Below are positions 26,776 to 36,473 of a stretch of DNA of 64,000 nt, piece after piece. This stretch comes from Candidatus Fermentibacter danicus (GTDB lineage Bacteria; Fermentibacterota; Fermentibacteria; Fermentibacterales; Fermentibacteraceae), in the NCBI GenBank assembly GCA_001618605.1, contig LKHC01000105.1, forward strand, positions 107,008-171,007, given 5' to 3'. Made by a program: the position numbers and the translations under genes. The notes below the pieces were generated by a model, which searched no databases, was not told where the DNA came from, and saw only the letters and a program-made list of their open reading frames with translations. Position 1 is the first letter of the stretch, and every line of letters starts with the position of its first letter.

Positions 26776-27808
26776 CCACCACTGCCACAGGAGCGTTGTG
26801 CGCGAGGGAGTAGTGGCCGCTGATTATGACCTGCTCGCCCTCGGACACCCCGTCCGTCACCGCGATCAGGCCCCTGCCGTACCCGGCCGTCGTTACGTCG
26901 CGCCAGTCCGCCCGACCGTCGGACACGACGAACACCATCTCGTCGCCGTCACGCACCAGGACAGCCTCCTCGGGGATGAGCAGGAGATCGGGCATCTCGG
27001 CCGTGACCACCTCGATCCTGGCTGTCGCGCCGGGCCTCAGACCCTCTACCGGGGGCAGGGCGACCGTGACCCTTCCCGAGCGGGTGGACGGATTTATTAC
27101 CGGGGAGACTGCGGAAACCGTGCCTGCGATAGTGGTGTCTCCGAGGGACGGAACGGTCACGTAGGCCCTGGCCCCGACGATGCAGAGGGCCAGATCCCGC
27201 TCGTCCAGATCGATCTCGGCCTGCAGCGCATCTATGTCCACGACCGAGCCGAGCAGAGTTCCCGGGTACACCGTCATCCCCTCCCGGGCGAGGACTCCGG
27301 ACACCACTCCGTCGAAGCCGGCGGTGAGGGCGGCGTTGCCGTACTGAGTCCTGGCACGCGCCAGGTCCGCCTCGGCCTGCAGCAGCCCGGTGGTGCTGCG
27401 GAGCATCTCGCTCCGTTCCTCGGTCATTTCGCCCTGGTAGTTCGAAGTCTCGAAGTCGTACACGGCCTGAGCCGACCTGTAGCGGCTCTGGGCGTTCTGA
27501 AGGTCGGCGGCCTGAGCGCCGGCGGCGATCCTGAAGACGGTCTGGCCCCTCGAAACCGGCACCCCCTCGCCCGAAGGCGCCAGCGCGACAAGGCCCTGGA
27601 TCTGGGAAACCAGCTCCTGCGTCCTCGCGGAGCTGATCCTGCCGGTGGCCTCGACGACCTGGAACAGTGTATCCCTCGCGATGGTCACGGCCCCGACGGG
27701 GAGCGGAGACGGTTCGACGGCCCCGGCCTCCTCCTCCGCGGCCTTTCCGCAGGCGCAGGCCAGCATTGTCAGTAGAACCGGCACGAAGAGCCTTTTCATC
27801 CCGGTCAT
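26768..27808 (-). CDS. RND efflux periplasmic adaptor, lipoprotein
   Basis: The 346-residue protein has a lipobox ('LLTMLACACG') near residue 17, a biotinyl-lipoyl-like hairpin ('VEATGRISSARTQELVSQIQG', then 'GYRAALTAGFDGVVSG'-type return strand), a short coiled-coil arm (about 105-150) and beta-barrel and membrane-proximal domains ('VYPGTLLGSVVD', 'LRPGATARIEV'). It should link the RND permease to an outer-membrane channel. The ATG at 27808 overlaps the permease stop. A second ATG at 27799 is better spaced from AAGGAGG. Confidence 0.92.
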   Translation of the reverse strand: MTGMKRLFVPVLLTMLACACGKAAEEEAGAVEPSPLPVGAVTIARDTLFQVVEATGRISSARTQELVSQIQGLVALAPSGEGVPVSRGQTVFRIAAGAQAADLQNAQSRYRSAQAVYDFETSNYQGEMTEERSEMLRSTTGLLQAEADLARARTQYGNAALTAGFDGVVSGVLAREGMTVYPGTLLGSVVDIDALQAEIDLDERDLALCIVGARAYVTVPSLGDTTIAGTVSAVSPVINPSTRSGRVTVALPPVEGLRPGATARIEVVTAEMPDLLLIPEEAVLVRDGDEMVFVVSDGRADWRDVTTAGYGRGLIAVTDGVSEGEQVIISGHYSLAHNAPVAVVGD

Positions 27809-30800
27809 TCCCTCCTTGTCGTAAGCTGTATGAGCGATGGCAGGGCCACGAGCACGAGCAGGGTCGAAGTGGCCATTCCCGCCACCACTGTGAACGAAAG
27901 GGTGCTCCACAGGTCGTCGGAGCCGGCCACCGGCCAGATGACGAGCGGGAGCATTCCCACGACGGTCGTGAGACTCGTCTGCATCACCGGGCGGAGCCTT
28001 TCCTTCACGGCCAGGTCGAGCGACTCGCTGGTGCCCGTACCCCTGTTCCGGTGCCGGAGGAAGCAGTCCACCAGGAGGATCGAGTTGTTGACGGCGATTC
28101 CGACCAGGAACACGCTGCCCACGTAGGCCTGGGGGGTGAAGACCTTCCCGAAGGCCCAGAAGCCGATGACTACGCCTATCAGCGCCATGGGTATTACGGC
28201 GAGAACCCACAGCGGCGCCGTGAAGGACTCGTAGAGCACTGCGGTCACCGCAAAGACCGCGATGATCGCCATGAGGACCAGGAGGTTGAGGTCGGTGCCG
28301 GCATCCTCTTCCCGGAGCCATCTCGGCGCCCATGTCGTGTCCTCGTAGACCCTGTATCCGTCCGGAAGCTCCAGATTCTCGATCAGAGTACGCCTGAAAC
28401 GGGCACCCATCCTCTCGGCCCCCATGAATGTGTAGGCGATGGTCCTCATGTACTCGCCCTGATCGCGGTCTATGTAGCCCTGGACGGTGGTCGTGTCCAG
28501 CTCGACAATATCCCCGAGCCTCACGGAACCGCCGCCGGCGGTCCTGATCCGGCTGTCGAAAACCTCCGCCATTCCCGGGTTGCGCTCCCCCGCGAGCCTG
28601 AGGCCGAGATCGAGCCGTTTGTCCCCTATCTGGATCCCGCCCCCGTAGCTGCCCGGCAGGCTGTAGCGGAATGCCGCTAGGAGCTGAACCGGGTTGAGCC
28701 CGAGGTCCGCAAGCTCGCGGCGGTCGAATTCGATGGAAAGCTGTGACCGGTCCGCCATCATCCGGTTCCAGTCGATGGCGACCTCCGCGATCCTGGGATG
28801 GCGTTCCATCAGGGAGGCGATCGACGAGGCGATGTTTCTGAGCCCCTCGTAGTCGTATCCCCGGAGTTCGATGGTCTGCATCATCCCCGCGGAAGACGTG
28901 CTGCGCCAGTACCCCTGCGGGCTGATGCCGCCGGCGTAGATGCCCTGGATGCCGCCGATCGTAGAGGCGTGGGCCATCACCTCGGCCTCGGTGTTCAGGG
29001 CGAGGCCGCTCGAAAGGGAGGATTCGGAGCAGATGGCGATGATGGTGGCCCTCTCCCCGGTAACGAAGGTCCGGGTCGATTCGATCCCGTCCCTCCCGAC
29101 CAGGATCGCCTCGAATCCCCGCGTGGCCGTGTCCACCACGTCCTGCGGGGTCCCGGGGGGGAACTGCATCTGGACCACGATGTTCTCGCGCTCGAACGAG
29201 AACCCCCAGTACCGCCCCCTGTCCAGCTTCGTGAAGAAGACCCAGACGGAGAGCGCGATCAGCAGGATCACGAACGACATCGGGAGCCACGGCTTGTGAT
29301 GGAGGCGGGTTATCGCCCGGGCCATCCCTACGTCCCACCTCCTCTCCCTCGTCCAGCTCCCGTCCCTCCAGTGGCCGGCGAGCGAGGGAACGAGAGTGAG
29401 GCAGACGAGGTAGGACGAGAGCAGCGTGGCGACCATCGTGAAGGCGAACGGCCTGTAGTAGAGCCTCAGAATCCCTTCGCTCGCGAGCAGCGGGACGAAT
29501 GCGACGAGCGTCGTCAGGACGCCGCCCAGGATGGGCAGGGCCACTTCCTTCGCCCCCAGCCTGGCCGCCTCGATCGGATCCATGCCCTGCCGCCTGCGGA
29601 AGGCGATGGCATCCATCACCACCACCGCCCCGTCGACCAGGAGTCCGAAGGCCACTGCCAGGGCGCTCAGGGTCAGAACGTTTACGGTGTACCCGGCGAG
29701 ATAGACCGCCGTTATGGAGAGGGCCGCCGAGAACAGGATCGAGCTGAGGATCAGCATGTTGCCCCGGATGCCCGGGTTGAGCAGGAGCAGGACGGCCATG
29801 ATGGCGGCCAGGCATACGACGCCTCTCCACGAGAGGGCGGCCAGGTTCTTCCTGATCTGCTCGGTGCCGTCCTCGATGAGTTCCAGTTCGGCGCCCTCCG
29901 GGAGGTTCGCGCGGATGTCCTCCACCGCGGCCATTACCCTGTCGGCTACGCGGACCGCGTTGCTGCCTGGCACCCTGTCGACCTGGACCATCACCTGGTC
30001 CAGCCCGTTGTACCTGAAGACCGTGTGCTGGGTCTCGTCGAACAACTGGGAGATGTCGAGGGCCACATCGCCCAGCGTCACGAAGCGGCCGCCCCGGACG
30101 GCCACGACGAGTTTCGCCAGGTCGTCCAGATCGCGCGGGACCGTGGTCACGCGGAGCACGGCCGAGCGGCCGGTGGAATCGATTACGATGCCAGCGTTGC
30201 GATCGACGATGCCCGCCTCGAGGACGGACATCACCTCCGGCAGTGTCAGATCCAGTTCGCGGAGCGCCTGCGTATCTATGTCGATGACTACCTGTTCTGC
30301 TCCGAGGCCCTGCACGTCCACGACTCCGACCTCGTCGACCCTCTCCAGCGCGGGGACGATCTCTTCCTCCGCCAGCCTCTTCAGCTCCTGGGCATCCGCG
30401 CCGGCCAGCGTGAAAACGAGGAAGTCCTCGCTGTCCATCTCCTCGGGAAGCACAGGAGTGACGCTGGACTTCGAGACACCCGGAGGGAAGTGCTCCCACA
30501 GGAAGGAGATCCGCTCGGTCAGTTCCATGGATGCGACATCCATGTCCGTACCCTTCCGGAACGACACGGTAACGCTGCTGGAGCCGGCCTGGGAGCGGGA
30601 GGACACCTCCTCCACCCCCTCCACCTGTCTCGCCGCCTCCTCGATCGGTCTCGTGATCTCTTCGCAGACGGCCTCGGGGTTGGCTCCCGGCCATGTCGTA
30701 AACACGCTGAGCTTCGGCAGCTCGATATCCGGGGTGCCCTCGATGGGTATCCGGGTGTAGGAGACGACGGCGAGGATCAGCAGCGCGGCGTAGATGACCG

Positions 30801-30837
30801 CCGTGGCGCGCGGGCGCCGGAGAACGACATCGATCAT
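27805..30837 (-). CDS. RND-family efflux permease (second of a pair)
   Basis: The 1010-residue permease has the full AcrB/MexB-like plan: helix 1 (about 12-30), a large periplasmic loop, TM2-6 (about 335-470), a cytoplasmic helix, a second periplasmic loop and TM8-12 at the C-terminus. 'AFGLLVDGAVVVMDAI' in TM4 supplies one acidic residue of the proton relay. It works with an adaptor to export small molecules by proton motive force. The start overlaps the stop of the first permease (ATGA). The sequence 'AVNNSILLVD' sits in TM10-11. No outer-membrane channel gene is in the operon. Confidence 0.95.
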   Translation of the reverse strand: MIDVVLRRPRATAVIYAALLILAVVSYTRIPIEGTPDIELPKLSVFTTWPGANPEAVCEEITRPIEEAARQVEGVEEVSSRSQAGSSSVTVSFRKGTDMDVASMELTERISFLWEHFPPGVSKSSVTPVLPEEMDSEDFLVFTLAGADAQELKRLAEEEIVPALERVDEVGVVDVQGLGAEQVVIDIDTQALRELDLTLPEVMSVLEAGIVDRNAGIVIDSTGRSAVLRVTTVPRDLDDLAKLVVAVRGGRFVTLGDVALDISQLFDETQHTVFRYNGLDQVMVQVDRVPGSNAVRVADRVMAAVEDIRANLPEGAELELIEDGTEQIRKNLAALSWRGVVCLAAIMAVLLLLNPGIRGNMLILSSILFSAALSITAVYLAGYTVNVLTLSALAVAFGLLVDGAVVVMDAIAFRRRQGMDPIEAARLGAKEVALPILGGVLTTLVAFVPLLASEGILRLYYRPFAFTMVATLLSSYLVCLTLVPSLAGHWRDGSWTRERRWDVGMARAITRLHHKPWLPMSFVILLIALSVWVFFTKLDRGRYWGFSFERENIVVQMQFPPGTPQDVVDTATRGFEAILVGRDGIESTRTFVTGERATIIAICSESSLSSGLALNTEAEVMAHASTIGGIQGIYAGGISPQGYWRSTSSAGMMQTIELRGYDYEGLRNIASSIASLMERHPRIAEVAIDWNRMMADRSQLSIEFDRRELADLGLNPVQLLAAFRYSLPGSYGGGIQIGDKRLDLGLRLAGERNPGMAEVFDSRIRTAGGGSVRLGDIVELDTTTVQGYIDRDQGEYMRTIAYTFMGAERMGARFRRTLIENLELPDGYRVYEDTTWAPRWLREEDAGTDLNLLVLMAIIAVFAVTAVLYESFTAPLWVLAVIPMALIGVVIGFWAFGKVFTPQAYVGSVFLVGIAVNNSILLVDCFLRHRNRGTGTSESLDLAVKERLRPVMQTSLTTVVGMLPLVIWPVAGSDDLWSTLSFTVVAGMATSTLLVLVALPSLIQLTTRRE

Positions 30838-33818
30838 CTCTCTCTGCCGTACACGAGCTTGAAGACCGCGGGGACCACGACGAGCGTGAGTATCGTCGCC
30901 ACGGTCATACCTCCTATAACTGCGATCGCGAGCGGCTGGCGGAGGGTTCCGCCCGTTCCGAAGCCGACCGCCATGGGCAGGAGCCCGAGGATGGTCGTCA
31001 CGCTCGTCATCAGGACCGGCCTGAGCCTGTCGCGCCCGGCGCCGACAATCGCCTCCTCGAGGGGCCGGCCGTCGCGCCTGAGCTGGTTGATGCGCTCCAC
31101 CAGAAGGATGCCGTCGTTCACGACTATGCCGGAGAGGATCACCACGCCGATGCCGGAGAGGGCGTTCCAGCCCTGCCCGGTGAGGGCGAGGCCGGATATG
31201 ACGCCGATGAGGCCCAGCGGGACTGTGAACATGATCACGAAGGGCCCTTTGAACGATTCGAACTGGGCGGCCATCAGGACGTAGACCAGGGCGGCGGCCA
31301 GGAGGGCGGCCAGAACGAGGCCCCTGGAGGTTCTGTCCATCTCCTCCACCTCGGGGCCCGTCCTGAGGGTGGCGGGAACGCGGGTTTCGAGCGACGCCGC
31401 ATCCCGCGAGGCACGCGCGGACAGCCCGGCCAGATTGCTGGAGGACGCATTGATGGAGAGCGAAACGGCCCTGTTGCCCTGATAGTGCTCTATGTATCCC
31501 GGAAGCTGCCTTCTCTCGACTTTCACCAGCCTGTCGAGAGGGACCAGGATTCCAGCGGCTTGCGTCGACCTGGAGAGGATGTCGTCCAGGGGGATGCCCT
31601 CGCCCCGGTCCGAGAGGACCAGGACGTCCACGCGCTCGTCCTGCCTGTAGTAGGTCGTCGCGTCGAGCCCCCTCGCCATGCTTTCCACCCAGTCGGCCAC
31701 TCCGGACGCGCTCATGCCGAGGAGGGTGATCAGCTCGGAGTCCAGACGAAGGAGTATCTCGGGCCTCCCCGGAAGGAATCCTATCTCAACCGAATGTACT
31801 CCCGGGTATCCGGCCATCTTGTCCGCGAGGGCACGGGCGGCGTCGAGATCGGCATCGAGGTTCTCCCCTTCGACGTATGCAGTGAAACCGCCGCCTCCGC
31901 CCAGTATCTCACCCAGCAGCGTCTCGTGAGGGGAGACATTGAGGTCGAATGAATGGCCGGCCGCCCAGACGGGCGGCATCGTTCCCATAGCCTCTGAGGC
32001 GCTGCCCGGATCCTCGTATGCGGCCGTGAGGAGGACATCGACGCCCTCCTTCGACCTGACGCCCGCCCGCCCGGAAACCGCGACCGCGCCGGAACGGGAC
32101 GCCAGATCGCTCGCCCTGCCGGCGTAGAGGATCAGATCCTCGATCGGCGTGCCTTCCGGGGCCGAGAACGACAGATCCACCTGATCGACCGGGACGGACG
32201 GCAGGAGCTGCCTGGGGAGGAGAGCGCCCGGAATGAGGGCGAGCACGGCAAGCGCCGAGGTGAAGACCACGACCCTGCCCGGACGCCGGACGGCTCTGCG
32301 GGCCGCCCCGGCGTACCATTCCCGGAGCTTCTCCGTCGGATCAATCGACAGTACGGAGGGATACCTGGCAGCCAGCAGGGGGACCACCGTGACGGCGATG
32401 ACGAGGCTCGCAAGGAGGGCGAAGCCCACGGCCAGGGCCTGGTCGCGGAAGAGCTGGCTCGTCACGCCTTCGAGATAGACCACGGGGAAGAAGACCACGA
32501 GCGTGGTGAGCGTGCTCGCGACGATCGCCCCGCCGACCTCGGAGGTGCCCTTGATGGCGGCCTCCATCGGCCCGTCTCCCCTCTCGCGCCGCTTGTGGAT
32601 GGCTTCGAGGACGACTATCGAGTTGTCGACGAGGAGGCCGGTGCCGAGGGCCAGGCCGCCGAGGGACATGATGTTGAGTGTTATCCCGCTGAGGTAGAGG
32701 GCGAAGAGGGCGACGGCAATGCTGAGGGGGATCGATATCCCCATGACGATCGGGCTCCTCCATTCCCGTAGGAACAGGAAGAGCACCGCGAAGGCCAGGA
32801 ATGATCCGATCAGCAGGGACTCGATCACCCCGTCGATGGACTCGGTGATGAACACGGCGTCGTTCTGCAGAAGCTCGATGCGGAGGTCGGGATAGTCGGC
32901 GCGCATCTCGTCCAGCACGGCGGAGACCCGCCTCGATATATCCACGGTATTGCCCCCGGACATCTTGCGTACCCGCAGGATGATGCACCTCTCGCCGTCC
33001 GCGGCGGCCCATTCCGTGACGGGCTTCTCCTCCAGCGAGACCTCCGCGATATCGCCCAGGACGATGGGCGTGGCGCCTCGGAAGCCTACTACTGTCGCCT
33101 CGACGTCCTCGAGACTCTCGAACTGGCCCTCGAGGGAGAGGTAGAACTCCTTCTGCCCCTCCCGGACCAGCCCGCCGGGGGTTCTCGCGTTGGCTCCTGC
33201 AAGGGCGTAAGCGACGGTTGAGGGGCTTATCCCCATCTCCTCCATGGCTCCGTCCCTGAGTCTGACGAATACCGCGGCATCCGCGCCGCCCTCCATCTCG
33301 CAGGCGGCTACGCCGTCGACCTGTTCGATGCGCGTTGTCATGACCCTGCGGACGAAGTCGGTGATCTCGGTCCAGTCGCCCTCCCTCGAAACGAGAATCT
33401 CCATGAACGGGCGTCTGGAGGGGTCGTATTCGACGATCGTCGGTCGGCCGGCCTGGTCGGGCAGCGACCATCCCGCGACGTCCAGCTTCTCGCGGACCTC
33501 GAGTCTGGCGTAGTCCATCCTGGTTCCCCAGCCGAACTCCAGAGTGATCCGGCTGCGGTCGCCGTAGGACCGGGACATGTAGCTCCTGAGGCCCCTCACG
33601 CCGGCGATGGACTGTTCGATGGGATCGGTCACCAGCCGCTCGACCTCGTATGGGCTGGAGAGGGGATAGGTGGTCTCTACGGTAAGCCGGGGATATTCGA
33701 CGGCGGGCAGCAGCTCCACCGGCATCTTCAGGACCGCCACCGCCCCAAGCATCAGCGCGACGACGGAGAACACCGTAACGGCAACCGGCCTGCCGACTGC
33801 CGCATCGGTTATCCGCAT
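30834..33818 (-). CDS. RND-family efflux permease (first of a pair)
   Basis: The ATG at 33818 gives 994 residues with normal RND architecture: helix 1 (about 12-28), periplasmic porter domain, TM2-6 with 'GTGLLVDNSIVVLEAI' in TM4, second periplasmic domain, and TM8-12 with 'VVNDGILLVERINQLRRDG'. It differs clearly from the second permease, so this is not a recent tandem duplicate. One adaptor for two permeases recalls heteromeric MdtBC-type pumps. The substrate is unknown. It follows the zinc-ribbon gene by 40 bases. Confidence 0.95.
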   Translation of the reverse strand: MRITDAAVGRPVAVTVFSVVALMLGAVAVLKMPVELLPAVEYPRLTVETTYPLSSPYEVERLVTDPIEQSIAGVRGLRSYMSRSYGDRSRITLEFGWGTRMDYARLEVREKLDVAGWSLPDQAGRPTIVEYDPSRRPFMEILVSREGDWTEITDFVRRVMTTRIEQVDGVAACEMEGGADAAVFVRLRDGAMEEMGISPSTVAYALAGANARTPGGLVREGQKEFYLSLEGQFESLEDVEATVVGFRGATPIVLGDIAEVSLEEKPVTEWAAADGERCIILRVRKMSGGNTVDISRRVSAVLDEMRADYPDLRIELLQNDAVFITESIDGVIESLLIGSFLAFAVLFLFLREWRSPIVMGISIPLSIAVALFALYLSGITLNIMSLGGLALGTGLLVDNSIVVLEAIHKRRERGDGPMEAAIKGTSEVGGAIVASTLTTLVVFFPVVYLEGVTSQLFRDQALAVGFALLASLVIAVTVVPLLAARYPSVLSIDPTEKLREWYAGAARRAVRRPGRVVVFTSALAVLALIPGALLPRQLLPSVPVDQVDLSFSAPEGTPIEDLILYAGRASDLASRSGAVAVSGRAGVRSKEGVDVLLTAAYEDPGSASEAMGTMPPVWAAGHSFDLNVSPHETLLGEILGGGGGFTAYVEGENLDADLDAARALADKMAGYPGVHSVEIGFLPGRPEILLRLDSELITLLGMSASGVADWVESMARGLDATTYYRQDERVDVLVLSDRGEGIPLDDILSRSTQAAGILVPLDRLVKVERRQLPGYIEHYQGNRAVSLSINASSSNLAGLSARASRDAASLETRVPATLRTGPEVEEMDRTSRGLVLAALLAAALVYVLMAAQFESFKGPFVIMFTVPLGLIGVISGLALTGQGWNALSGIGVVILSGIVVNDGILLVERINQLRRDGRPLEEAIVGAGRDRLRPVLMTSVTTILGLLPMAVGFGTGGTLRQPLAIAVIGGMTVATILTLVVVPAVFKLVYGRER

Positions 33819-33858
33819 CGGCGACCGTCTCTTCTTTTTGGGGGCTGCGGTATCATCG

Positions 33859-34914
33859 CTACTTCTTCCCCGAAACCAGAGAGATGATGGTATATGCAAC
33901 TGCAACAGCTACAAGAGCCACACCCGCCCATCCTACGCCGTGATGGCCGGTGCCGAAACCCGCGGCGGCCAGCAATCCCCCGAGGATGCCGAACAGGAGG
34001 TCGAAGTTGACGATCTTCGCGGTCCGTCCGACCGGGTATTCGGCCGCGACCACGGCGCCGGACGCCGCGTTCACGAGCACTCTGTAGTCCCTGCCTCCGT
34101 ATCCGTACACTATCTCCCACATGGGCAGATAGACGAGTTCGGTGCCCTGTACGGTTACGGTCGTGTCGCAGTCCGTTATCCTGGTGGCCTTGCCGGCTGC
34201 CTTTGCATCGTGCGATTGGACGATCCTGGCTCTTGCGGTCTCCTCCGCGCGTGCCTGCACGATCTGGCCGTTGACGATCTTCAGGCCGGAATCGGTGATT
34301 CCGTCGAGGGAGAAGGGCACCCTCCCCTCGAGGAGGTTGGCGTTCGGCGAGGTCTTCGAGCCCATGCCGAATGTGAAGAGGAATCTGCGCCAGTCGGGGA
34401 AGAGGCACTTCTGGCCGGGCTCCAGGAACTTCAGGCCCCAGTATTCCGCCTCGTTCTCGCGGGCGTAGACGGGCCAGGTGTAGTTCTCGCTGAAACGGCC
34501 GCTCGTGGGCTCCCAGTACTCCTCGGTCCGCTTCTGCTGACCGGACCCGACCGTGCGGGTCTTGCGGTTCATGCCGCGCCATGACGTCGAGGCGAAGGAT
34601 TTGACGATCCAGTAGGGAAGAACGCGCCCGGAGACGGATCTGAGATCGGCGGCGTCGCCGAGGCCCGAAGGCTTCAGACGGCCCTCGGATAGCCAGGCGC
34701 GTGCGGTCTTCACCGCGGAGTTCTCGTCGAGCCTCGGCCTCATGATGGAATGCGACTGTATGGTCACGATCTGATCGAATCCGGCCAGCATGGTGGTGGA
34801 GCCGCAGTGCTCGCAGGTCAGGACGGATTCGCCCTCGACATATCCAATCGGGGCGCCGCAGTTGGAACAGTTCAGAGTCTTGTTCTCCGAAGGCACATTC
34901 GTCGTCTCGGCCAT
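33859..34914 (-). CDS. Zinc-ribbon protein with C-terminal membrane hairpin
   Basis: The 351-residue protein opens with a treble-clef zinc ribbon, 'CSNCGAPIGYVEGESVLTC' and 'CEHCGST' (residues ~16-38). A long soluble region follows, with tryptophan-rich segments ('VLPYWIVKSFASTSWRGMNRK'). Two hydrophobic helices end the protein (about 300-322 and 325-345), then 'GKK'. It is probably anchored in the inner membrane with the ribbon in the cytoplasm. The family is unknown to me. A promoter-like sequence that overlaps a dyad repeat lies just upstream. It may lead the RND operon. Confidence 0.7.
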   Translation of the reverse strand: MAETTNVPSENKTLNCSNCGAPIGYVEGESVLTCEHCGSTTMLAGFDQIVTIQSHSIMRPRLDENSAVKTARAWLSEGRLKPSGLGDAADLRSVSGRVLPYWIVKSFASTSWRGMNRKTRTVGSGQQKRTEEYWEPTSGRFSENYTWPVYARENEAEYWGLKFLEPGQKCLFPDWRRFLFTFGMGSKTSPNANLLEGRVPFSLDGITDSGLKIVNGQIVQARAEETARARIVQSHDAKAAGKATRITDCDTTVTVQGTELVYLPMWEIVYGYGGRDYRVLVNAASGAVVAAEYPVGRTAKIVNFDLLFGILGGLLAAAGFGTGHHGVGWAGVALVAVAVAYTIISLVSGKK

Positions 34915-34943
34915 CGATCCCCTCCAGGTTGGCGCTTTCCGGC

Positions 34944-34972
34944 AAGATAAGCTGACCAGATCGTTTTTACAA
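34944..34972 (-). promoter_or_regulatory. Candidate promoter of the zinc-ribbon gene, overlapping a dyad repeat
   Basis: On the minus strand, TTGTAA (34972-34967) and TATCTT (34949-34944) are separated by 17 bases. The -35 box lies within the loop and right arm of dyad copy 1. Transcription would start about 25 bases before the ATG at 34914. Confidence 0.4.
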
Positions 34973-34983
34973 TCTGGACCAAA
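34956..34983 (+). repeat. 28-bp dyad repeat, copy 1
   Basis: CCAGAT and ATCTGG flank a ten-base T-rich loop, followed by ACCAAA. It matches copies 2, 3 and 4 and overlaps the -35 region of the zinc-ribbon gene promoter. Confidence 0.8.
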
Positions 34984-34989
34984 CGCGAA

Positions 34990-35017
34990 TCAGATCGTTT
35001 TTAAAATCTGGTCCAAA
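34990..35017 (+). repeat. 28-bp dyad repeat, copy 2
   Basis: CAGAT and ATCTG flank CGTTTTTAAA, followed by GTCCAAA. It lies in the same orientation as copy 1 with a 34-base offset, about three helical turns. Confidence 0.8.
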
Positions 35018-35316
35018 CTCCGATCTGGAAAGCATGGCTGATTTCAACCATTGTTCCCACCCCCGAACAGGGCTGCGCCTCGTGCAACAGGTGGTTGCAC
35101 TCCTGCCTCTGACTCCCATCCCTTCCGGACAGGGCTGCGCCGACATGCCTGATTCGTGACCTCCAGCACCGGAGATGTCTGCAGGATCATGCGTTTGCCA
35201 GGAGAACCGCACCGCCTTGCCTGAACAATGGAATTACATCTTCAGGACGGTGTTATGAGGCAGCAATCGGGGAGATAAAAGCAAGCGGGATCGGAAATTC
35301 GATGAGATATGCGCTT

Positions 35317-35344
35317 CCTGGTCCAGATGTTAAAAGCGATCTGG
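35317..35344 (-). repeat. 28-bp dyad repeat, copy 4 (inverted)
   Basis: Read on the minus strand it is CCAGAT, CGCTTTTAAC, ATCTGG, ACCAGG. It lies just downstream of the porin terminator-like hairpin, on the opposite strand to copies 1-3. Confidence 0.75.
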
Positions 35345-35357
35345 TGGGGAAGCAGGA

Positions 35358-35381
35358 GGGGCCGCGGTTGCCCGCGGCCCC
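35358..35381 (-). terminator. GC hairpin downstream of the porin gene
   Basis: GGGGCCGCGG (35358-35367) pairs perfectly with CCGCGGCCCC (35372-35381) across a 4-base loop. It lies 20 bases after the porin stop. No T-run follows, so it may be a weak or factor-assisted terminator. Confidence 0.6.
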
Positions 35382-35401
35382 TTCACCATGCAGCCGGATT
35401 A

Positions 35402-36442
35402 CTAGAAGGACATCAGCCAGTTGAGGATGATGTCGGTGTAGCCGTCGGTGTTCTCGTCCTGGAAGCTGTAGTTGCGGATGCCGATCTGGACGGTGTTGTG
35501 GGAGCCCATGTGGAAGTTGGAGCAGAAGTCGATGGCGCCGCGGTTGTCCTCGGGATCGTCGGCACCATCAGCCACGATGGAGACGGGGCTGATCTGCTCG
35601 TAGCGGATCATGGGGGTGATGGCGGTGATCATGTCGCTCTGGAGGCCGAAAGTGGCTCCGCCGGCAACCGTCATGATCGTGTTGTCGTTGATTTCGAAAC
35701 CCTCGACATCATCGGCGGGAAGGCCCAGCATCATGTACTCGCCTGCGAAGCGCAGGTCGATGGTCTCGGTGACGGGGTACTTGACCAGGCCATAGACGTC
35801 GATGCCTGTGCCGGTGGCGGTGTCATCAGTGCCGGAGTCTACGGTGTGCATGCCCAGGGCGGCGCCGATGGTGAGCCAATCGGTCGGCTTTACCGTGCCG
35901 TGGATCGTGAACTGCTTGTTGCTGTCCGTCTCCTCGGTTTCGACACCGTTGGTGTAGGCTACGTCGAGGGTGAACATGTCGAAGTCGCCCAGGAGCATCA
36001 GGCCGATGTCCCTCTTGCCGTAGAGGCCGAAGATATTGGCGCTGTCACTCAGCGCGGTGTGAAGAGGCCTGTCGGGGAACAGCATGGCGGTAGTGGACTC
36101 GAGGTAGCCCCAGCCGAACATCCTCTTGATCTGGCCGCCGCGGATGGAGAAGCCGTCGACCGGGGTCATGTTCAGGTAGGCATCCCCGAGAGTCACGCCG
36201 TTGTTGTGTGCGTTGAGACCCAGCGAGACCTTGGCGGACAGCATCTCGTTCAGGGTCGGAGTCCAGGCGATGTCGCCCTTGGCGGAGAAGCCCATGTCTG
36301 GATCTGCATCTTCCTCGCCCCAGACGTCGAGGCGGAAGATACCGTAGCCGTTGAACTTCCAGACGTCGGCGCCGCCGGTGGTGAACTCGGCAGCGAACGC
36401 GGAAACCGTTACAAGCGTGAGCAGCACTAGAGCGGTTCTCAT
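35402..36442 (-). CDS. Outer-membrane porin, OprP/phosphate-selective-porin-like
   Basis: The 346-residue protein has a cleavable signal peptide (ALVLLTLVTVSAFA). The rest is made of alternating amphipathic strands rich in Gly, Tyr and Asp/Asn turns and ends in 'LNWLMSF', with the terminal Phe typical of BAM-assembled barrels. 'FSIRGGQIKRMFGWGY' and 'LRFAGEYMMLG' fit the OprP/OprO-like fold. It should form a channel for small anions or solutes. Codon choice looks uniform and the ribosome site is strong (GGAGGGGAAATCG-ATG), which suggests high expression. A dyad lies in its leader at 36474-36500. Confidence 0.8.
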   Translation of the reverse strand: MRTALVLLTLVTVSAFAAEFTTGGADVWKFNGYGIFRLDVWGEEDADPDMGFSAKGDIAWTPTLNEMLSAKVSLGLNAHNNGVTLGDAYLNMTPVDGFSIRGGQIKRMFGWGYLESTTAMLFPDRPLHTALSDSANIFGLYGKRDIGLMLLGDFDMFTLDVAYTNGVETEETDSNKQFTIHGTVKPTDWLTIGAALGMHTVDSGTDDTATGTGIDVYGLVKYPVTETIDLRFAGEYMMLGLPADDVEGFEINDNTIMTVAGGATFGLQSDMITAITPMIRYEQISPVSIVADGADDPEDNRGAIDFCSNFHMGSHNTVQIGIRNYSFQDENTDGYTDIILNWLMSF

Positions 36443-36473
36443 CGATTTCCCCTCCGTGGGAAGATTTTCAGCT

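Larger units (their letters stand above)
34915..35401. other. Repeat-rich noncoding region
   Basis: No gene is visible in this 487-base stretch. It holds three of four copies of a 28-bp dyad repeat (34956-34983, 34990-35017, 35317-35344), a 13-bp direct repeat ACAGGGCTGCGCC (35067-35079 and 35129-35141), and a GC hairpin downstream of the porin gene (35358-35381). Base composition is more AT-rich than in the neighbouring genes. Confidence 0.65.

Noticed and set aside
26768..30694. 1308-codon minus-strand frame that would fuse a long N-terminus to the RND adaptor
   Set aside because: The upstream part is an out-of-frame reading of the permease gene. The adaptor has its own start and lipobox.
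28798..31284. Long open frame (828 codons) on the plus strand
   Set aside because: It is antisense to two clear RND permease genes and has no recognisable domain. High GC leaves long open shadow frames.
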